Positions 1 to 8,835 of a stretch of DNA of 64,000 nt are shown here, in pieces. Each line of letters begins with the position of its first letter. Positions within the stretch are counted from its first letter, which is position 1. The DNA comes from Hyphomicrobium sp. (GTDB lineage: Bacteria; Pseudomonadota; Alphaproteobacteria; Rhizobiales; Hyphomicrobiaceae): contig JAFWGI010000015.1 of NCBI GenBank assembly GCA_017512425.1, positions 124,001 to 188,000 on the forward strand, in the 5' to 3' direction. The notes beneath the pieces were generated by a model, which saw nothing but the letters and a program-made list of their open reading frames with translations, made no database searches and was not told where the DNA came from. The translations under genes were made by a program, and so were the position numbers.

Positions 1-1040
1 GCGTACAAGGGCTCGTCGATCTGCAAACTGAAAAACAGGTCCTTATTCCGCAACTGGAAATCCGCGTCGATCCCGAACGCGCGGCCCTGTTCGGCGTCAC
101 GCCAGCGGCTGTTACGGAAGCACTTGAAAGCCTATCCAACGGCCGCACGGTCTCGACAATTATTGACGGCGCCAAACGCTTCGATGTGGTCATGAGGCTT
201 TCTGAGGCCGACCGGACCACCGCTGGCTTAAGCGAACTGCTGATCGAAACGCCGAAAGGCCGCGTGCCACTCAACCAGATCGCAACCGTCGAAGAGACAG
301 AAGGTCCTAACCAGATCTCGCGCGAGAACGGGCGGCGGCGGATCGTTGTGTTGGCCAACACCGATGGCTCCGATATGTCCGGCATTGTCGAGCGTATTCG
401 AGAGGTCGTGAAGGCGACGCCCCTGCCGAGCGGATATTCAACCAGCCTCGAAGGCACGTTCCAGGCACAGGAAGACGCATCGCGGCTGATCCTGGGTCTG
501 TCGCTGATCTCACTTGCCTCAATTTTCGTCGTGCTTTTCACCCGCTACCGGTCAGCCGTGCTGTCGCTCATCATCATGGGCAACGTGCCGCTTGCCTTTG
601 TCGGCAGCGTCATTGCGCTGTGGCTTGCGGGTCAGCCGCTTTCCGTCGCTTCGATGATCGGGTTCATTACACTGACCGGCATCAGCGCGCGCAACGGCAT
701 TCTCAAGATCAGCCATTATATCAATCTTGTGCTGCATGAGAATGAGAGCTTCGGCGAGCAGCTGGTCGTTCGCGGTAGTCTGGAGCGTTTGACGCCGGTG
801 TTAATGACGGCGCTCTCTGCCGGTATGGCCCTGGTTCCGCTGCTCTATGGAGCCGATGCACCGGGCAAAGAAATTCTGCATCCGGTGGCGGTCACCATTT
901 TTGGCGGACTGATCAGCGCGACGCTGCTCGATACGATCCTCACGCCGATCCTGTTCCTGAAATTTGGCGCGCCTGCTGTGCAGCGGCTCGCCGAAAGCCG
1001 TCCGCCTGTTGCGAGCGGCCAAACCGTTGAAGCGTTCTAA
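1..1040 (+). CDS. Heavy-metal RND efflux pump, inner-membrane subunit (C-terminal part)
   Basis: The reading frame is already open at the left edge, so only the last ~345 residues of a protein normally about 1,000-1,050 long are present. The visible part has periplasmic docking-type sequence, then the last group of RND membrane helices (from LILGLSLISLASIFVVLF onward), including the conserved run with GFITLTGISARNG and the terminal FGGLISATLLDTILTPILF helix. This pattern is that of CusA/CzcA (HME-RND) proton antiporters, which drive metal out of the periplasm through a TolC-type duct. Which metal cannot be read from this portion, because the helix 4 proton-relay residues lie upstream of the window. 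The next gene follows after 19 bp and is probably cotranscribed. An internal ATG at 186 is not the true start. Confidence 0.92.
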   Translation, partial: VQGLVDLQTEKQVLIPQLEIRVDPERAALFGVTPAAVTEALESLSNGRTVSTIIDGAKRFDVVMRLSEADRTTAGLSELLIETPKGRVPLNQIATVEETEGPNQISRENGRRRIVVLANTDGSDMSGIVERIREVVKATPLPSGYSTSLEGTFQAQEDASRLILGLSLISLASIFVVLFTRYRSAVLSLIIMGNVPLAFVGSVIALWLAGQPLSVASMIGFITLTGISARNGILKISHYINLVLHENESFGEQLVVRGSLERLTPVLMTALSAGMALVPLLYGADAPGKEILHPVAVTIFGGLISATLLDTILTPILFLKFGAPAVQRLAESRPPVASGQTVEAF

Positions 1041-1059
1041 CTAAAAAAGGAGACTACGT

Positions 1060-1452
1060 ATGAACACAAGATTGAAATTCGGCGCGGCAATGCTTGCCTT
1101 GATAACGGCACTTGCGCTTCCCTTCGGCGCAAACGCGCACGAAGCGACCAAAGGCCCGAACGGCGGCGCATTGGTCGATGTCGAAGGCCATCATGTTGAG
1201 TTTGTACCAACGGCCGCAGAATTGACCTTCTATTTGACGGGCGAGAAGGACGCACCGATTGCCTCGTTGGGCGCCAAGGTCAAGGCGATCGTGCAGGATA
1301 ATGGCAAGACTGCGCAGATCGATCTTTCGGCCGTCGAGCCTAATAAGCTGGTCGGCAAGCTCTCTGCGCCGTTATCATCCGGCGCGAAGGTCGTGGTGAC
1401 GGGTTCATTGGCGGATGGTCACGGACTGCAGGCGCGATTTGAAACGCCGTGA
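1060..1452 (+). CDS. Small periplasmic protein of a metal RND efflux operon
   Basis: A 130-residue protein with a clear Sec signal peptide (MNTRLKFGAAMLALI..., cleavage probably after ANA, about residue 25). The mature protein begins with HEATKGPNGGALVDVEGHH, a His-bearing Gly-rich motif that I recognise from periplasmic partners, and from C-terminal extensions of adaptor proteins, in heavy-metal RND systems. The rest looks like a small all-beta domain. AAAAAGGAGA just before the ATG is a good ribosome site, and the 19-bp gap to the RND gene supports one operon. A role in periplasmic metal binding or delivery to the pump is inferred from motif and position only. Confidence 0.75.
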   Translation: MNTRLKFGAAMLALITALALPFGANAHEATKGPNGGALVDVEGHHVEFVPTAAELTFYLTGEKDAPIASLGAKVKAIVQDNGKTAQIDLSAVEPNKLVGKLSAPLSSGAKVVVTGSLADGHGLQARFETP

Positions 1453-1657
1453 TTAGTGACGTGGCTCCCGGATCAAATTCTTGGGGCGAAATCGGCAGAC
1501 CGGGCATTTCATCAACGGACCACCTGCTCGAAGCCGTTCAAAATGAGTAGGTTGTGGCGTGAGAGTTCGACGGAATTTGCGAACGCGTACTGTATTCGAA
1601 AGCAGCACGGTCAACAGATCCGGCGACAAGCCGGATAATCGGAGAGGAGACCACCCT

Positions 1658-1984
1658 ATGAAAATCTCTTGGCTTTTATCTGCAGTGGCAGGCGGAATGC
1701 TTCTAGCTGCAACGGCGTCGTCCACGACGGCCGCACCGATTTCCCCCGGCGCGCTTGCTCCTAGCCTCGCGAAGGATGCGAGCGTGGTGGAGCAGGCTCA
1801 CTTCCGCCGTCATCGTCACCGCAGCCACCATCGGCACCATCGCCGTTTCAGAGGTTATGGCTACGGATATGGCATTCCGTTTATTGGCCTCGGCTTCGGG
1901 CGTCACCATGGCCATCACGGTTTCGGACACGGCGGCTTCGGTCACGGAGGCTTCGGACATGGAGGACATCATGGCCATCACTAA
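1658..1984 (+). CDS. Secreted His/Gly-rich small protein
   Basis: I chose the ATG at 1658 rather than upstream in-frame starts because GGAGAGGAGA lies 7 bp before it and a signal peptide starts there (MKISWLLSAVAGGMLLAATA, cleavage near TTAAP). The mature ~85 residues are low complexity: an Arg/His block (RRHRHRSHHRHHRRFRG), an aromatic Gly block (YGYGYGIPF), then tandem GFGHGG units ending in HHGHH. Such sequence can bind Cu, Zn or Ni, and the gene sits beside metal efflux genes, so periplasmic metal buffering is plausible. It could instead be a generic secreted Gly-rich protein. Its stop is 3 bp before the next start, suggesting coupled translation. Confidence 0.7.
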   Translation: MKISWLLSAVAGGMLLAATASSTTAAPISPGALAPSLAKDASVVEQAHFRRHRHRSHHRHHRRFRGYGYGYGIPFIGLGFGRHHGHHGFGHGGFGHGGFGHGGHHGHH

Positions 1985-1987
1985 GCC

Positions 1988-3280
1988 ATGACACGATCCG
2001 TTGCTAAACCCATAACGGTGCGTGACCTACGACGCGCCACGGCTTTTTTGCGTTGCACCCTCGCGGTTGGCGCAATCATTGTCGTGGCGCAGAGCCTCGG
2101 GGCTGCTTACCCAGGCGCGGCCCTGGCTGCCAACGAGCAGTTTCCGCTCAACGGGCCGCTGACATCCAGTACTGACTTTGAAAACGCCGAAGCGCAGAAA
2201 CTTGTGGATGCGGGGCGAGCCGCCTATCTCGCTGGACAGTATCAAAAGGCCGTCGACATCTATAGCGTCCTCATCAAACTCAAGCCGACGGACCCGCGCG
2301 CCTATTACAATAGAGGTAATGCTTACGCCCGATTGAAGGCGTTCGAGAAGGCGCTGGCGGACTTCAATGAGGCACTGAAGATCTCTCCAAATTTGTATCT
2401 GGCGCTGATGAATAGGGCCAATATCTTCTCTCAAAGCAAGCGTTTTGCCGAGGCGATCGCAGACTATGACCAAGCCATTCTGCTGAATCCGGATCAGTTC
2501 CTGATCTTCTACAACCGGGGAATAGCCTTTGGCCGACTGGGCGACTATGCCCGGGCCATCAGAGATTTAGCAGAAGCTATTCGGTTGAACCCGCGCGACG
2601 CGCCGTCATACGCGTCACGCGGCGACGTGTTTTTCGAGCAGCGCGATTTCGAGAAGGCGCGTAATGACTACGTGAAGGCCATCGAACTGGATTCTTCACA
2701 GAAGCACGCGGCCGAGAGGCTGCGCGCGATGGCAGACGCACGGCTCCCGCCGGCAGTCAGGCCCACCTTGGATACAAGCTCGGTCGCCACAGAGATTACT
2801 CATCAAAATGCGGTTGAACGCCTTGCGCAACTGGCGGCCCAATCCTGCTACCAGAACGGTGAAGATGAGCAGGCCCTACAGGGTCTCGCCGCCGCCAACA
2901 CGTGGACTGCCGTCGGGAGCGACGAACTCAATAGAGTTTCGACCGCCGAGACGACAATGGTCAATGGCTGGACGTTCACTGATGCCGCCGGCGCCGTCGC
3001 GGTCTTGCAGTCCAAGGTCAAGGATGCGCCGGGGCTGTATATCTGCTCGATGACCGCCAAACTCTTGTCGCCGCACATGCTCGATGATTTCCAGGCGGCT
3101 TTTGAAAAGCAATTCAATACTAAGCCGGCCGGTCCCATCGAGAAGACGGCCGACGTCACAATCCGCTATTGGCTGCCCCACACGCCGACGTGCGACGCGA
3201 AGACAACCGTTGTGTTGTCGCCAGAGCGCGGCACTGTGACCGTGCGGATGCTGCATGGCCGCAAGGCTGATGGCGCATAA
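1988..3280 (+). CDS. TPR-repeat protein, exported
   Basis: A 430-residue protein with a hydrophobic N-terminal segment (roughly residues 20-48) that looks like a signal peptide or anchor. About five consecutive tetratricopeptide repeats follow (residues ~65-235, for example AYYNRGNAYARLKAFEKALADF), giving a protein-protein interaction solenoid. The C-terminal ~190 residues contain several cysteines (SCYQNG, YICSM, TCDAK) and match no domain I recognise. It starts 3 bp after the His/Gly-rich gene and is probably its operon partner. The interaction partner is unknown. Confidence 0.75.
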   Translation: MTRSVAKPITVRDLRRATAFLRCTLAVGAIIVVAQSLGAAYPGAALAANEQFPLNGPLTSSTDFENAEAQKLVDAGRAAYLAGQYQKAVDIYSVLIKLKPTDPRAYYNRGNAYARLKAFEKALADFNEALKISPNLYLALMNRANIFSQSKRFAEAIADYDQAILLNPDQFLIFYNRGIAFGRLGDYARAIRDLAEAIRLNPRDAPSYASRGDVFFEQRDFEKARNDYVKAIELDSSQKHAAERLRAMADARLPPAVRPTLDTSSVATEITHQNAVERLAQLAAQSCYQNGEDEQALQGLAAANTWTAVGSDELNRVSTAETTMVNGWTFTDAAGAVAVLQSKVKDAPGLYICSMTAKLLSPHMLDDFQAAFEKQFNTKPAGPIEKTADVTIRYWLPHTPTCDAKTTVVLSPERGTVTVRMLHGRKADGA

Positions 3281-3365
3281 ATAAAATTCCGTTGATCATC
3301 GATACAATAGAAGCGCCGTCCCAGTCCCAAGCGCGCTCGATCTTCAGGCCATCCAATGGCGCTGA

Positions 3366-3945
3366 AAGCGGGTCCTCAGGACCGCTCTGCTATTAGCGCT
3401 CCTGTTGGCGCTTTTTGTCGGATCCATCTGGCCTGCGCACAAAACTCTGCACCATCAAGCGATCGAGTGGATCGGCATCATTCTGACCTTCATCTGTGTC
3501 TTCGGGCGAACATGGTGCAGCCTCTATATCGGTGGCCGCAAGAAGATGCAGCTTGTTACGAAAGGTCCTTATTCGGTATCGCGCAACCCGCTTTACCTGC
3601 TCAGCATCGTTTGCGCATTCGGCGTCGGGGCGCAATTCGCGAGCCTCACCGTCGCGATCGCGCTATCGGGTGCTACCTTTGCTGTGTTCTGGACCGTCGT
3701 GCGACACGAGGAATCGCTTCTCAAGCACTTTCGGCCTGGATTTTCTCGCTTATGCGCAGGCTGTTCCACGCTTCCTGCCGCGGCTTGCTGGATGGGAAGA
3801 CGAAGAGCAACTAACCATCGGCACACGTTTTGTTTTGACGTCATTCTTGGAAGCAACGCTCTTTCTGCTTGCCATTCCTGTCTCCGAAGTCGTCGAGTAT
3901 CTTCAAGGGGTCGGAACAGTGCCGGTGATGTTATGGGTGCCCTAG
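3366..3945 (+). pseudogene. Isoprenylcysteine methyltransferase-like membrane protein, frameshifted
   Basis: The first frame encodes membrane helices and the motif LVTKGPYSVSRNPLYL, typical of the ICMT/PEMT-like small membrane methyltransferases. After HEESLLKHF the homologous sequence (FGLDFLAYAQAVPRFLPRL and a last hydrophobic helix) continues in another frame and ends at the TAG at 3945. Removing one T from the TTT run at 3729-3731 restores one frame of about 190 residues. This is either a real frameshift or a base-calling error. The start is unclear: no ATG lies in frame, and TTG 3405 or an upstream alternative start could serve. The substrate is unknown; bacterial members often methylate small molecules or lipids. 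Confidence 0.7.
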
Positions 3946-4259
3946 TTTTGATTGCGTGTCGTCGGTTGCGAAAGCATGATCGAAGTTAATGCGACACCCG
4001 AAGCCTTTGATGCGCTTTGACCAAACCGGCGCCGCTCAATTGTATCTCACGAGCGAAGCCAGAGAGATCACATTTGATCGCGAAGAAGCGTGCGAGAGAA
4101 CTGAGGCTTTTTCTGATTGAGACCACGTGGGAACTTCCAAAAAGTTCAGGGCTATAATCTTGTGTGAAGTTTATGAGCGCAATCGTCAGGCTCTTATCAG
4201 TTTAGACTCGTCTCAAGCCTGACGCAGTGTTGACGGTGATCGTCAAAACATTGTTGCCG
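3946..4259. other. Intergenic region without a recognised gene
   Basis: No convincing gene is present. A 43-codon ATG frame at 3989-4120 has no clear ribosome site or family resemblance. An inverted repeat, TTGACGG at 4230-4236 and CCGTCAA at 4257-4263, overlaps the stop codon of the next minus-strand gene. It could form a weak hairpin but has no T-tract. Confidence 0.4.
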
Positions 4260-4448
4260 TCAACGATGGGCATGACGCACTGCCGACTTCACGGCAACCT
4301 TATTGATCGAAACCTTTGCGTGATCATGCGGAACGGCATATGGCGTCGACTTGTGAGGAAAGCGCCAAATCGTATTGGCCTGCGCACCACCCATTAACGC
4401 CGTGGAGGCGACAGCAGCGGCTGCGATACTGAGAATGAAGCGGTTCAT
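4260..4448 (-). CDS. Small secreted protein of unknown function
   Basis: A 62-residue frame with a textbook signal peptide (MNRFILSIAAAAVASTALMG, cleavage after AQA) and a mature ~37-residue peptide containing several His and Lys residues (HKSTPYAVPHDHAKVSINK). An AGGAGA ribosome site precedes the ATG. It may be another periplasmic metal-related peptide given the neighbours, but no family is recognised and the mature part is too short for a firm statement. Confidence 0.6.
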   Translation of the reverse strand: MNRFILSIAAAAVASTALMGGAQANTIWRFPHKSTPYAVPHDHAKVSINKVAVKSAVRHAHR

Positions 4449-4669
4449 GATAGTCTCCTATTGCACGGACTTTGAGTTTTCCGATCACTGCACCCGAGAC
4501 CATTCTCGTTTGCGATGTCCAGTGCACGAAGAGATAGCGGTAAAGCGCTACGGATCGATTTCGCGATTGTTTCTTTGTGTTGCCAGTGCTCACGTCGTCG
4601 TGAAGCGTTTCGCTAGGCGAGAACAGATCTGCCGCGGACGCCATTGTAAGCGACGCGCAGCCGGCCGCC

Positions 4670-5515
4670 TCACCAAATGCTCTTGCTCAGCCCGTTCCAA
4701 ACGTAGCGCCATAGCGTGGGCGGGTAGAAGATCGTAGACGGGAGTTCCACATGCCTTGCTCTGAGCTTTCCCTTAAGCGCATCTTTAATCGCCATCTCAA
4801 GAAGTGGGAGAGCTTCGACAAGCTGACGCCACTGATAGGTTAGAACGGAGTCTTTGGAAGCGAAAGAAACGACCTTTTGATACAGGATACCGCCGGTATC
4901 GACGCCTGTGTCGACCAAATGGATCGTAACGCCGGCGTTTTCGTTATCGCCTTTGCTCAAGGCCCAGTAGGCCGGTTGCTGTCCTCGGTACGCCGGCGTT
5001 ATGCCGGCATGATAATTGATGAATGGCGCGTCCGTCGCCGTCAGTGTTTCTGGCTTGATCAGGCGTGTTCCGTAAACCGCGATGACCGCCGGATTGAGCT
5101 GCTTAAGCAGCATGCGACAAGCCTCTGAATTCACCGATGGGACTTGAAAACATTGGAGGGCTCGTCGATGACGCGGATCAAGTCCACTGTCGCGAATAAT
5201 GTCTAGGCGTTGGCGCGCCGCCAGTGGCTCAAGCAAACGCGTAGCCACTCCAAACGCGGCTTGGCCAAGGGCCGTCCGCCAACCGAGCAGTCGCGCGCGT
5301 CGCTGCACGACGTTGATCTTGCTCTCGGGTTGTTCCTGAATAACGACAAGATTGTCGAAACGGGAATGAATATGGTTGGCTAAGCACCAGCCAAGTTGTC
5401 CCCCCGCAAACATCAGAACGACGGGCGCCGCCTCGACGTCTCCCTGTTGAGCTCCAAGTTCGGCTGTTGAATGGTCTTGTGCGCTTTGCATTTTCACGGC
5501 ATCCGCGCGCTGCAC
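4670..5515 (-). CDS. Formyltransferase-family protein (Fmt/PurN-like fold)
   Basis: About 281 residues. The central motif INYHAGITPAYRGQQPAYWA has the catalytic Asn-His arrangement of N10-formyl-tetrahydrofolate-dependent transferases, and VDTGVDTGGILYQ matches the conserved Asp region. It lacks the C-terminal tRNA-binding domain of methionyl-tRNA formyltransferase, so it is probably a sugar or metabolite formyltransferase or hydrolase-like member. The N-terminal Rossmann portion begins near VVLMFAGGQLGWCLANHI; the ATG at 5515 or 5491 may be the start, since 35 residues precede this strand. It lies 43 bp downstream of the histidine kinase on the same strand, but no functional link to metal sensing is evident. 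Confidence 0.75.
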   Translation of the reverse strand: MQRADAVKMQSAQDHSTAELGAQQGDVEAAPVVLMFAGGQLGWCLANHIHSRFDNLVVIQEQPESKINVVQRRARLLGWRTALGQAAFGVATRLLEPLAARQRLDIIRDSGLDPRHRRALQCFQVPSVNSEACRMLLKQLNPAVIAVYGTRLIKPETLTATDAPFINYHAGITPAYRGQQPAYWALSKGDNENAGVTIHLVDTGVDTGGILYQKVVSFASKDSVLTYQWRQLVEALPLLEMAIKDALKGKLRARHVELPSTIFYPPTLWRYVWNGLSKSIW

Positions 5516-5557
5516 GAGGTGCAGAGTATGTCCGTAATGGCGGCCTGTAGCGGCATC

Positions 5558-6886
5558 TCATGACCTCGGCAATATAATGGTCGCCGACAATCCGCGATCA
5601 GGGCGGTTGGCAAGCAGAAGTGACCCGCCATGGCCTGTGATAACGCTCTTTGCGACCGTCAGACCCAGTCCTGAGCCACCCGTGTCGCGGCTGCGAGATG
5701 TCTCGATGCGGTAGAACGGGGCGTAGACCTTATCGAGTTCGTGCTCCGGGATGCCCGGGCCTTCATCCTCGATGACGATCGTGATGCTGTGTTCGGTAGC
5801 AACCACCCTGACTTGGGCCAATTGGCCATATTTGATGGCGTTGGCGATCAGATTTGTGAAAGCGCGTTTAAGTGCCAGTCGCCGGCCGCTGAACACGGCC
5901 TTGCCTTGTCGCTCTACTGTCACGGAGAAACCGCGATCACTGAAATCATCGCAGATTGTGCCGATGATGGCGCCGATATCGAGGCGCTGCTTTTCTTCTC
6001 CGGTATGGTCGCTGCGCAAAAACTCGAGTGACGAGTCGATCATCTGAAGCATTTCATCGAGATCGGTTTCTATGTCGCGGCGCCGGTCGTCGCTCTCAAG
6101 CTCCTCGATCCGGAGTCTAAGTCGAGCCAACGGTGATTTGAGATCATGAGACACGGCCGCCAACACCAGCGTCCGTTCATCGACAAGTTTCTTCACGCGC
6201 TGCTGCATTTCATTGAACGCGGTCGCGAGTTCGCGGACTTCCTTGGGTCCTTCGACCGGCAGAGGTTGCGGCTCGCTCGCCACATAGACCCGTTGGGCTT
6301 CCTCGGCGCATTTTCGGATGGGTCGCGTGACGCTCCCGGCCATGCCGAGTGCGATCCCAAGAACGCCAAGAGCCATGAGACCGGTCGAAACAACAATTGC
6401 GCGTATCGATGAATGCGGCCCATCGAGAAGCGCGATGTTGGTATTCACCCAACCACCATCGGCTAATTTCATCGAAACTAGCGTCAGATGTGGGTCGGTC
6501 CGCTTTCCCGTCCCTTCAGTCGGCGCACCAACGATAACCTCGTCTTCGTTTGCGCCAATCACGCGCTTGACGAGCTCGGTGCGGAGGTCGGACGGCAGGC
6601 CTTCCAGAACAGCCGGCGCCACGGCTAACGGCACCGAACTGTAGTGAACTTCGAGTGCGCCACCAGAGAGAGTATGTGCAGCGGCCTCCCGGTCGGCAGG
6701 TGGCAACCGACTGAGTGTCGATTCAATCGCCACAAGCCGTTCTGCCGTGCGTGCGGCATTGGTAAGATTGACCTCGGAATCGAGCCCAAGCTGATAAGCC
6801 CAGATGCTCGCCAAGTGCAGCGCGATGAGCCCCACAAGAAGGATAGCGATCGTGCGCCCGGCGATTGTATCTGGAACCAGCCTCAT
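5558..6886 (-). CDS. Sensor histidine kinase (EnvZ/CusS-type)
   Basis: I start it at the internal Met (MRLVPDTIAGRT, 442 residues), because the extra 14 residues upstream look non-coding. An N-terminal transmembrane helix (AILLVGLIALHLASIWAY), a ~130-residue periplasmic sensor region, a second helix near residue 165-185, and a HAMP segment follow. The kinase core has the H-box AAVSHDLKSPLARLRLRIEE, N-box FTNLIANAIKYGQ, G1 box DEGPGIP and G2 box GGSGLGLTVAKSV. It is a membrane autokinase that should phosphorylate the adjacent OmpR-type regulator 84 bp upstream. Location among cupredoxin, CusF-like and oxidase genes suggests copper sensing; the periplasmic domain itself has no obvious His/Met-rich motif. 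Confidence 0.9.
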   Translation of the reverse strand: MRLVPDTIAGRTIAILLVGLIALHLASIWAYQLGLDSEVNLTNAARTAERLVAIESTLSRLPPADREAAAHTLSGGALEVHYSSVPLAVAPAVLEGLPSDLRTELVKRVIGANEDEVIVGAPTEGTGKRTDPHLTLVSMKLADGGWVNTNIALLDGPHSSIRAIVVSTGLMALGVLGIALGMAGSVTRPIRKCAEEAQRVYVASEPQPLPVEGPKEVRELATAFNEMQQRVKKLVDERTLVLAAVSHDLKSPLARLRLRIEELESDDRRRDIETDLDEMLQMIDSSLEFLRSDHTGEEKQRLDIGAIIGTICDDFSDRGFSVTVERQGKAVFSGRRLALKRAFTNLIANAIKYGQLAQVRVVATEHSITIVIEDEGPGIPEHELDKVYAPFYRIETSRSRDTGGSGLGLTVAKSVITGHGGSLLLANRPDRGLSATIILPRS

Positions 6887-6970
6887 ACTACCTCGCCTCG
6901 GGTATCGTATCGCTTTAAGGATCAGCAATACCGATTAAGCATCTTGCGAGGGCTCAATCGGAAGAAGTTA

Positions 6971-7744
6971 TTAAATGCGCTTGACGGCCGGCACAAACAT
7001 ATACCCGGTTCCCCTCACCGTTTTAATCATCGCGCTTTCGTCTTCGCTTTCGAGCTTTCGCCGAAGGCGGCTGATCTGGACGTCAATGCTTCGGTCGAAG
7101 CCGGTCGCTACGCGATTGCGGGAGAGATCGAGCAATTGTTCGCGTGTCAAAACCCGCTGCGGGCTCTCGACAAAAGCCAGCAGCATGTCGTATTCGCCTG
7201 TGCTGAGGTCAATGACGACGCCATCAGGATTTGAAAGCTCGCGCTTGCGGGTGTCGAGGACCCAGTTTTCGAACTGATAGGCGCCGCCGCCCAGTGGTTG
7301 GACGAGATTTGGCGATATCGCAGCGCGCCGCAACAGGGCGCGGACGCGTGCCAGAAGCTCGCGCGTACTGAAGGGTTTGGGAAGGTAGTCGTCAGCGCCC
7401 ATCTCCAATCCGACGACACGATCTGTCTCGTCGCCCTTGGCTGTCAGCATCATGATCGGCGTTGAGGAGGTCTTGCGAAGTTCGCGGCAGAGGTCCAATC
7501 CTGACGGGCCTGGCAGCATGACGTCGAGGATGATTAAGTCAAACACGACGAGTTTCAGCGTGTCATTCATCTCGCGGCCATCACGCACACCCGTTACCCG
7601 GTAGCCTTGCCCCCGGAGAAACTTGGCGACGAGCTGGCGGAGTTGGCCGTCATCATCAACGATCAGGATATGCGCATCCGTATTCGATGGCGGGGGACTG
7701 CCGCTCTCGCGTTCTGTGGTTGGGTCGGTGGCGGATGCGGACAT
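6971..7744 (-). CDS. OmpR-family response regulator
   Basis: From the Met at 7744 the protein is 257 residues. The receiver domain has the acidic pocket (VDDD), phospho-acceptor Asp in LIILDVMLPG, Thr in MMLTAKG and Lys in YLPKPF. The C-terminal winged helix ends in IDVQISRLRRKLE and IKTVRGTGYMFVP, characteristic of OmpR/PhoB DNA-binding domains. It pairs with the downstream kinase. A motif found both upstream of this operon (8836-8864) and upstream of the TolC/oxidase operon (13360-13388) is a natural candidate for its binding site. About 20 Ser/Pro-rich residues precede the receiver fold. Confidence 0.92.
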   Translation of the reverse strand: MSASATDPTTERESGSPPPSNTDAHILIVDDDGQLRQLVAKFLRGQGYRVTGVRDGREMNDTLKLVVFDLIILDVMLPGPSGLDLCRELRKTSSTPIMMLTAKGDETDRVVGLEMGADDYLPKPFSTRELLARVRALLRRAAISPNLVQPLGGGAYQFENWVLDTRKRELSNPDGVVIDLSTGEYDMLLAFVESPQRVLTREQLLDLSRNRVATGFDRSIDVQISRLRRKLESEDESAMIKTVRGTGYMFVPAVKRI

Positions 7745-7835
7745 GGGAGCCGATGTTGGTTTGACATTGAAGTTGCTTAGCGCAAAGTTCCGGCCACGTC
7801 GCCTTTTGCGCAAACGTGGCCGGAGTGTTGGAGCG

Positions 7836-8210
7836 TCACTTGCCCTTCTTGAGCGTCATGACCGTCAGCTGACCGTTCACTTTATCGGCAGTGAATGTCA
7901 CGGCGTCTCCGGGCTTGGCCGCTTTTAATAGCGCCGGATCTGCCGCCTTGAACACCATCGTCATCGCATCCATCGATAGGTTCGGGATTGCCTGGTGATC
8001 AATGCTGATCTTGCCAGCCGCCTCGTCGACTTTGGTTACTGTTCCACTCACGGACGGCAGCGTCACAGCTGTCGTCGCGCCGGCCTTTTCCGCCGCACCA
8101 CCGTGCATGGCGGGATCCATCGGTTTATCTGCTGCGGCACCGGCCATGGCCGCGCCGCTCAGAAAAATTAGCGTCAGCATTGCGGCTGAAGCGGCAAATC
8201 TACGTTTCAT
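7836..8210 (-). CDS. CusF-like periplasmic copper-binding protein
   Basis: 124 residues: a signal peptide (MKRRFAASAAMLTLIFLSGA, cleavage near AMA), a ~25-residue Met/His linker (DKPMDPAMHGGAAEK), then a CusF-type small beta barrel (GTVTKVDEAAGKISIDHQAI ... MDAMTMVF ... LKKGK). In E. coli CusF, Cu(I)/Ag(I) is held by one His, two Met in an MTM motif and a capping Trp. The His and the MTM are present here, while the Trp position is occupied by Met (S-M-D-A-M-T-M). It should carry Cu(I) in the periplasm, for delivery to an RND pump or the oxidase. It lies between the cupredoxin and response regulator genes on the same strand. Confidence 0.85.
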   Translation of the reverse strand: MKRRFAASAAMLTLIFLSGAAMAGAAADKPMDPAMHGGAAEKAGATTAVTLPSVSGTVTKVDEAAGKISIDHQAIPNLSMDAMTMVFKAADPALLKAAKPGDAVTFTADKVNGQLTVMTLKKGK

Positions 8211-8251
8211 GTCTCGTTACTCCATGTGTTCGTAATTTATGACCTTGTCAG

Positions 8252-8758
8252 CTACTTGGCTGACACGATGACAACGCCCTTCATTCCGGCTTCTGAATGA
8301 CCTGGAATGAGGCAGGCAAACTCAAAGGTTCCAGCCTTCGAGAATTTCCATAGAATCTCGCTTGTCCCCGCCGGCTTCAGACGACGCCCGTTGGGGTCAT
8401 CGTGCTCCATCTCGGGGTTTTTCTGCATGGCGATGCGGTGCTTCGCGTTCTTCTCAACGCTGTCGAGCATGAACTCGTGATCGAGCGCACCCTTATTATG
8501 CAAAACGATTTTTACTTGCTCGCCAACTTTGACGACGATAGAGGCAGGATCGTAGGCCATCGTTCCGTCGCCTTCGGTCATGGCGACATCAATCACGCGA
8601 AATGGTTTCGTCGCATCACCGGGTTCGCCAGCGGCAAACACCTTGTGCGCGTGGCCGGGTTCGCCGGGCTCCGCCAAAACACTGGTGACAAGCAGTCCGG
8701 TCATCAGGCCCGCGGCGAGCAAAGACGCTGCGCCGCTTCTAATGTTTGCTTTGGTCAT
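8252..8758 (-). CDS. Periplasmic cupredoxin-domain protein
   Basis: 168 residues with a signal peptide (cleavage near VLAEP). The cupredoxin fold is indicated by ALDHEFMLDS (first His ligand) and, near the C-terminus, FACLIPGHSEAGMKG, which supplies the Cys, His and Met of a type 1 copper site. An acidic, His/Met-bearing insert (KNPEMEHDDPNG) lies between them. It is likely a blue-copper electron carrier or copper-binding protein in the periplasm. It is the first gene of the minus-strand operon running through CusF-like, regulator and kinase genes; its promoter region contains the shared 29-bp motif. Confidence 0.85.
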   Translation of the reverse strand: MTKANIRSGAASLLAAGLMTGLLVTSVLAEPGEPGHAHKVFAAGEPGDATKPFRVIDVAMTEGDGTMAYDPASIVVKVGEQVKIVLHNKGALDHEFMLDSVEKNAKHRIAMQKNPEMEHDDPNGRRLKPAGTSEILWKFSKAGTFEFACLIPGHSEAGMKGVVIVSAK

Positions 8759-8835
8759 GGGAGCACCCTCGATCCATAGCGCAGAATGCCCTGCGCCTAC
8801 GGAGCGAGAGTTAGGCGCTCACTCCTACGAGAACA

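Noticed and set aside
1703..1981. Long minus-strand frame opposite the His/Gly-rich gene
   Set aside because: Antisense of a low-complexity repeat; no ribosome site or family resemblance.
3989..4120. 43-codon plus-strand frame
   Set aside because: No clear ribosome site and no recognisable features; mentioned only in the intergenic entry.
4230..4263. Hairpin as an intrinsic terminator
   Set aside because: Seven-base arms, a 20-base loop and no T-tract.
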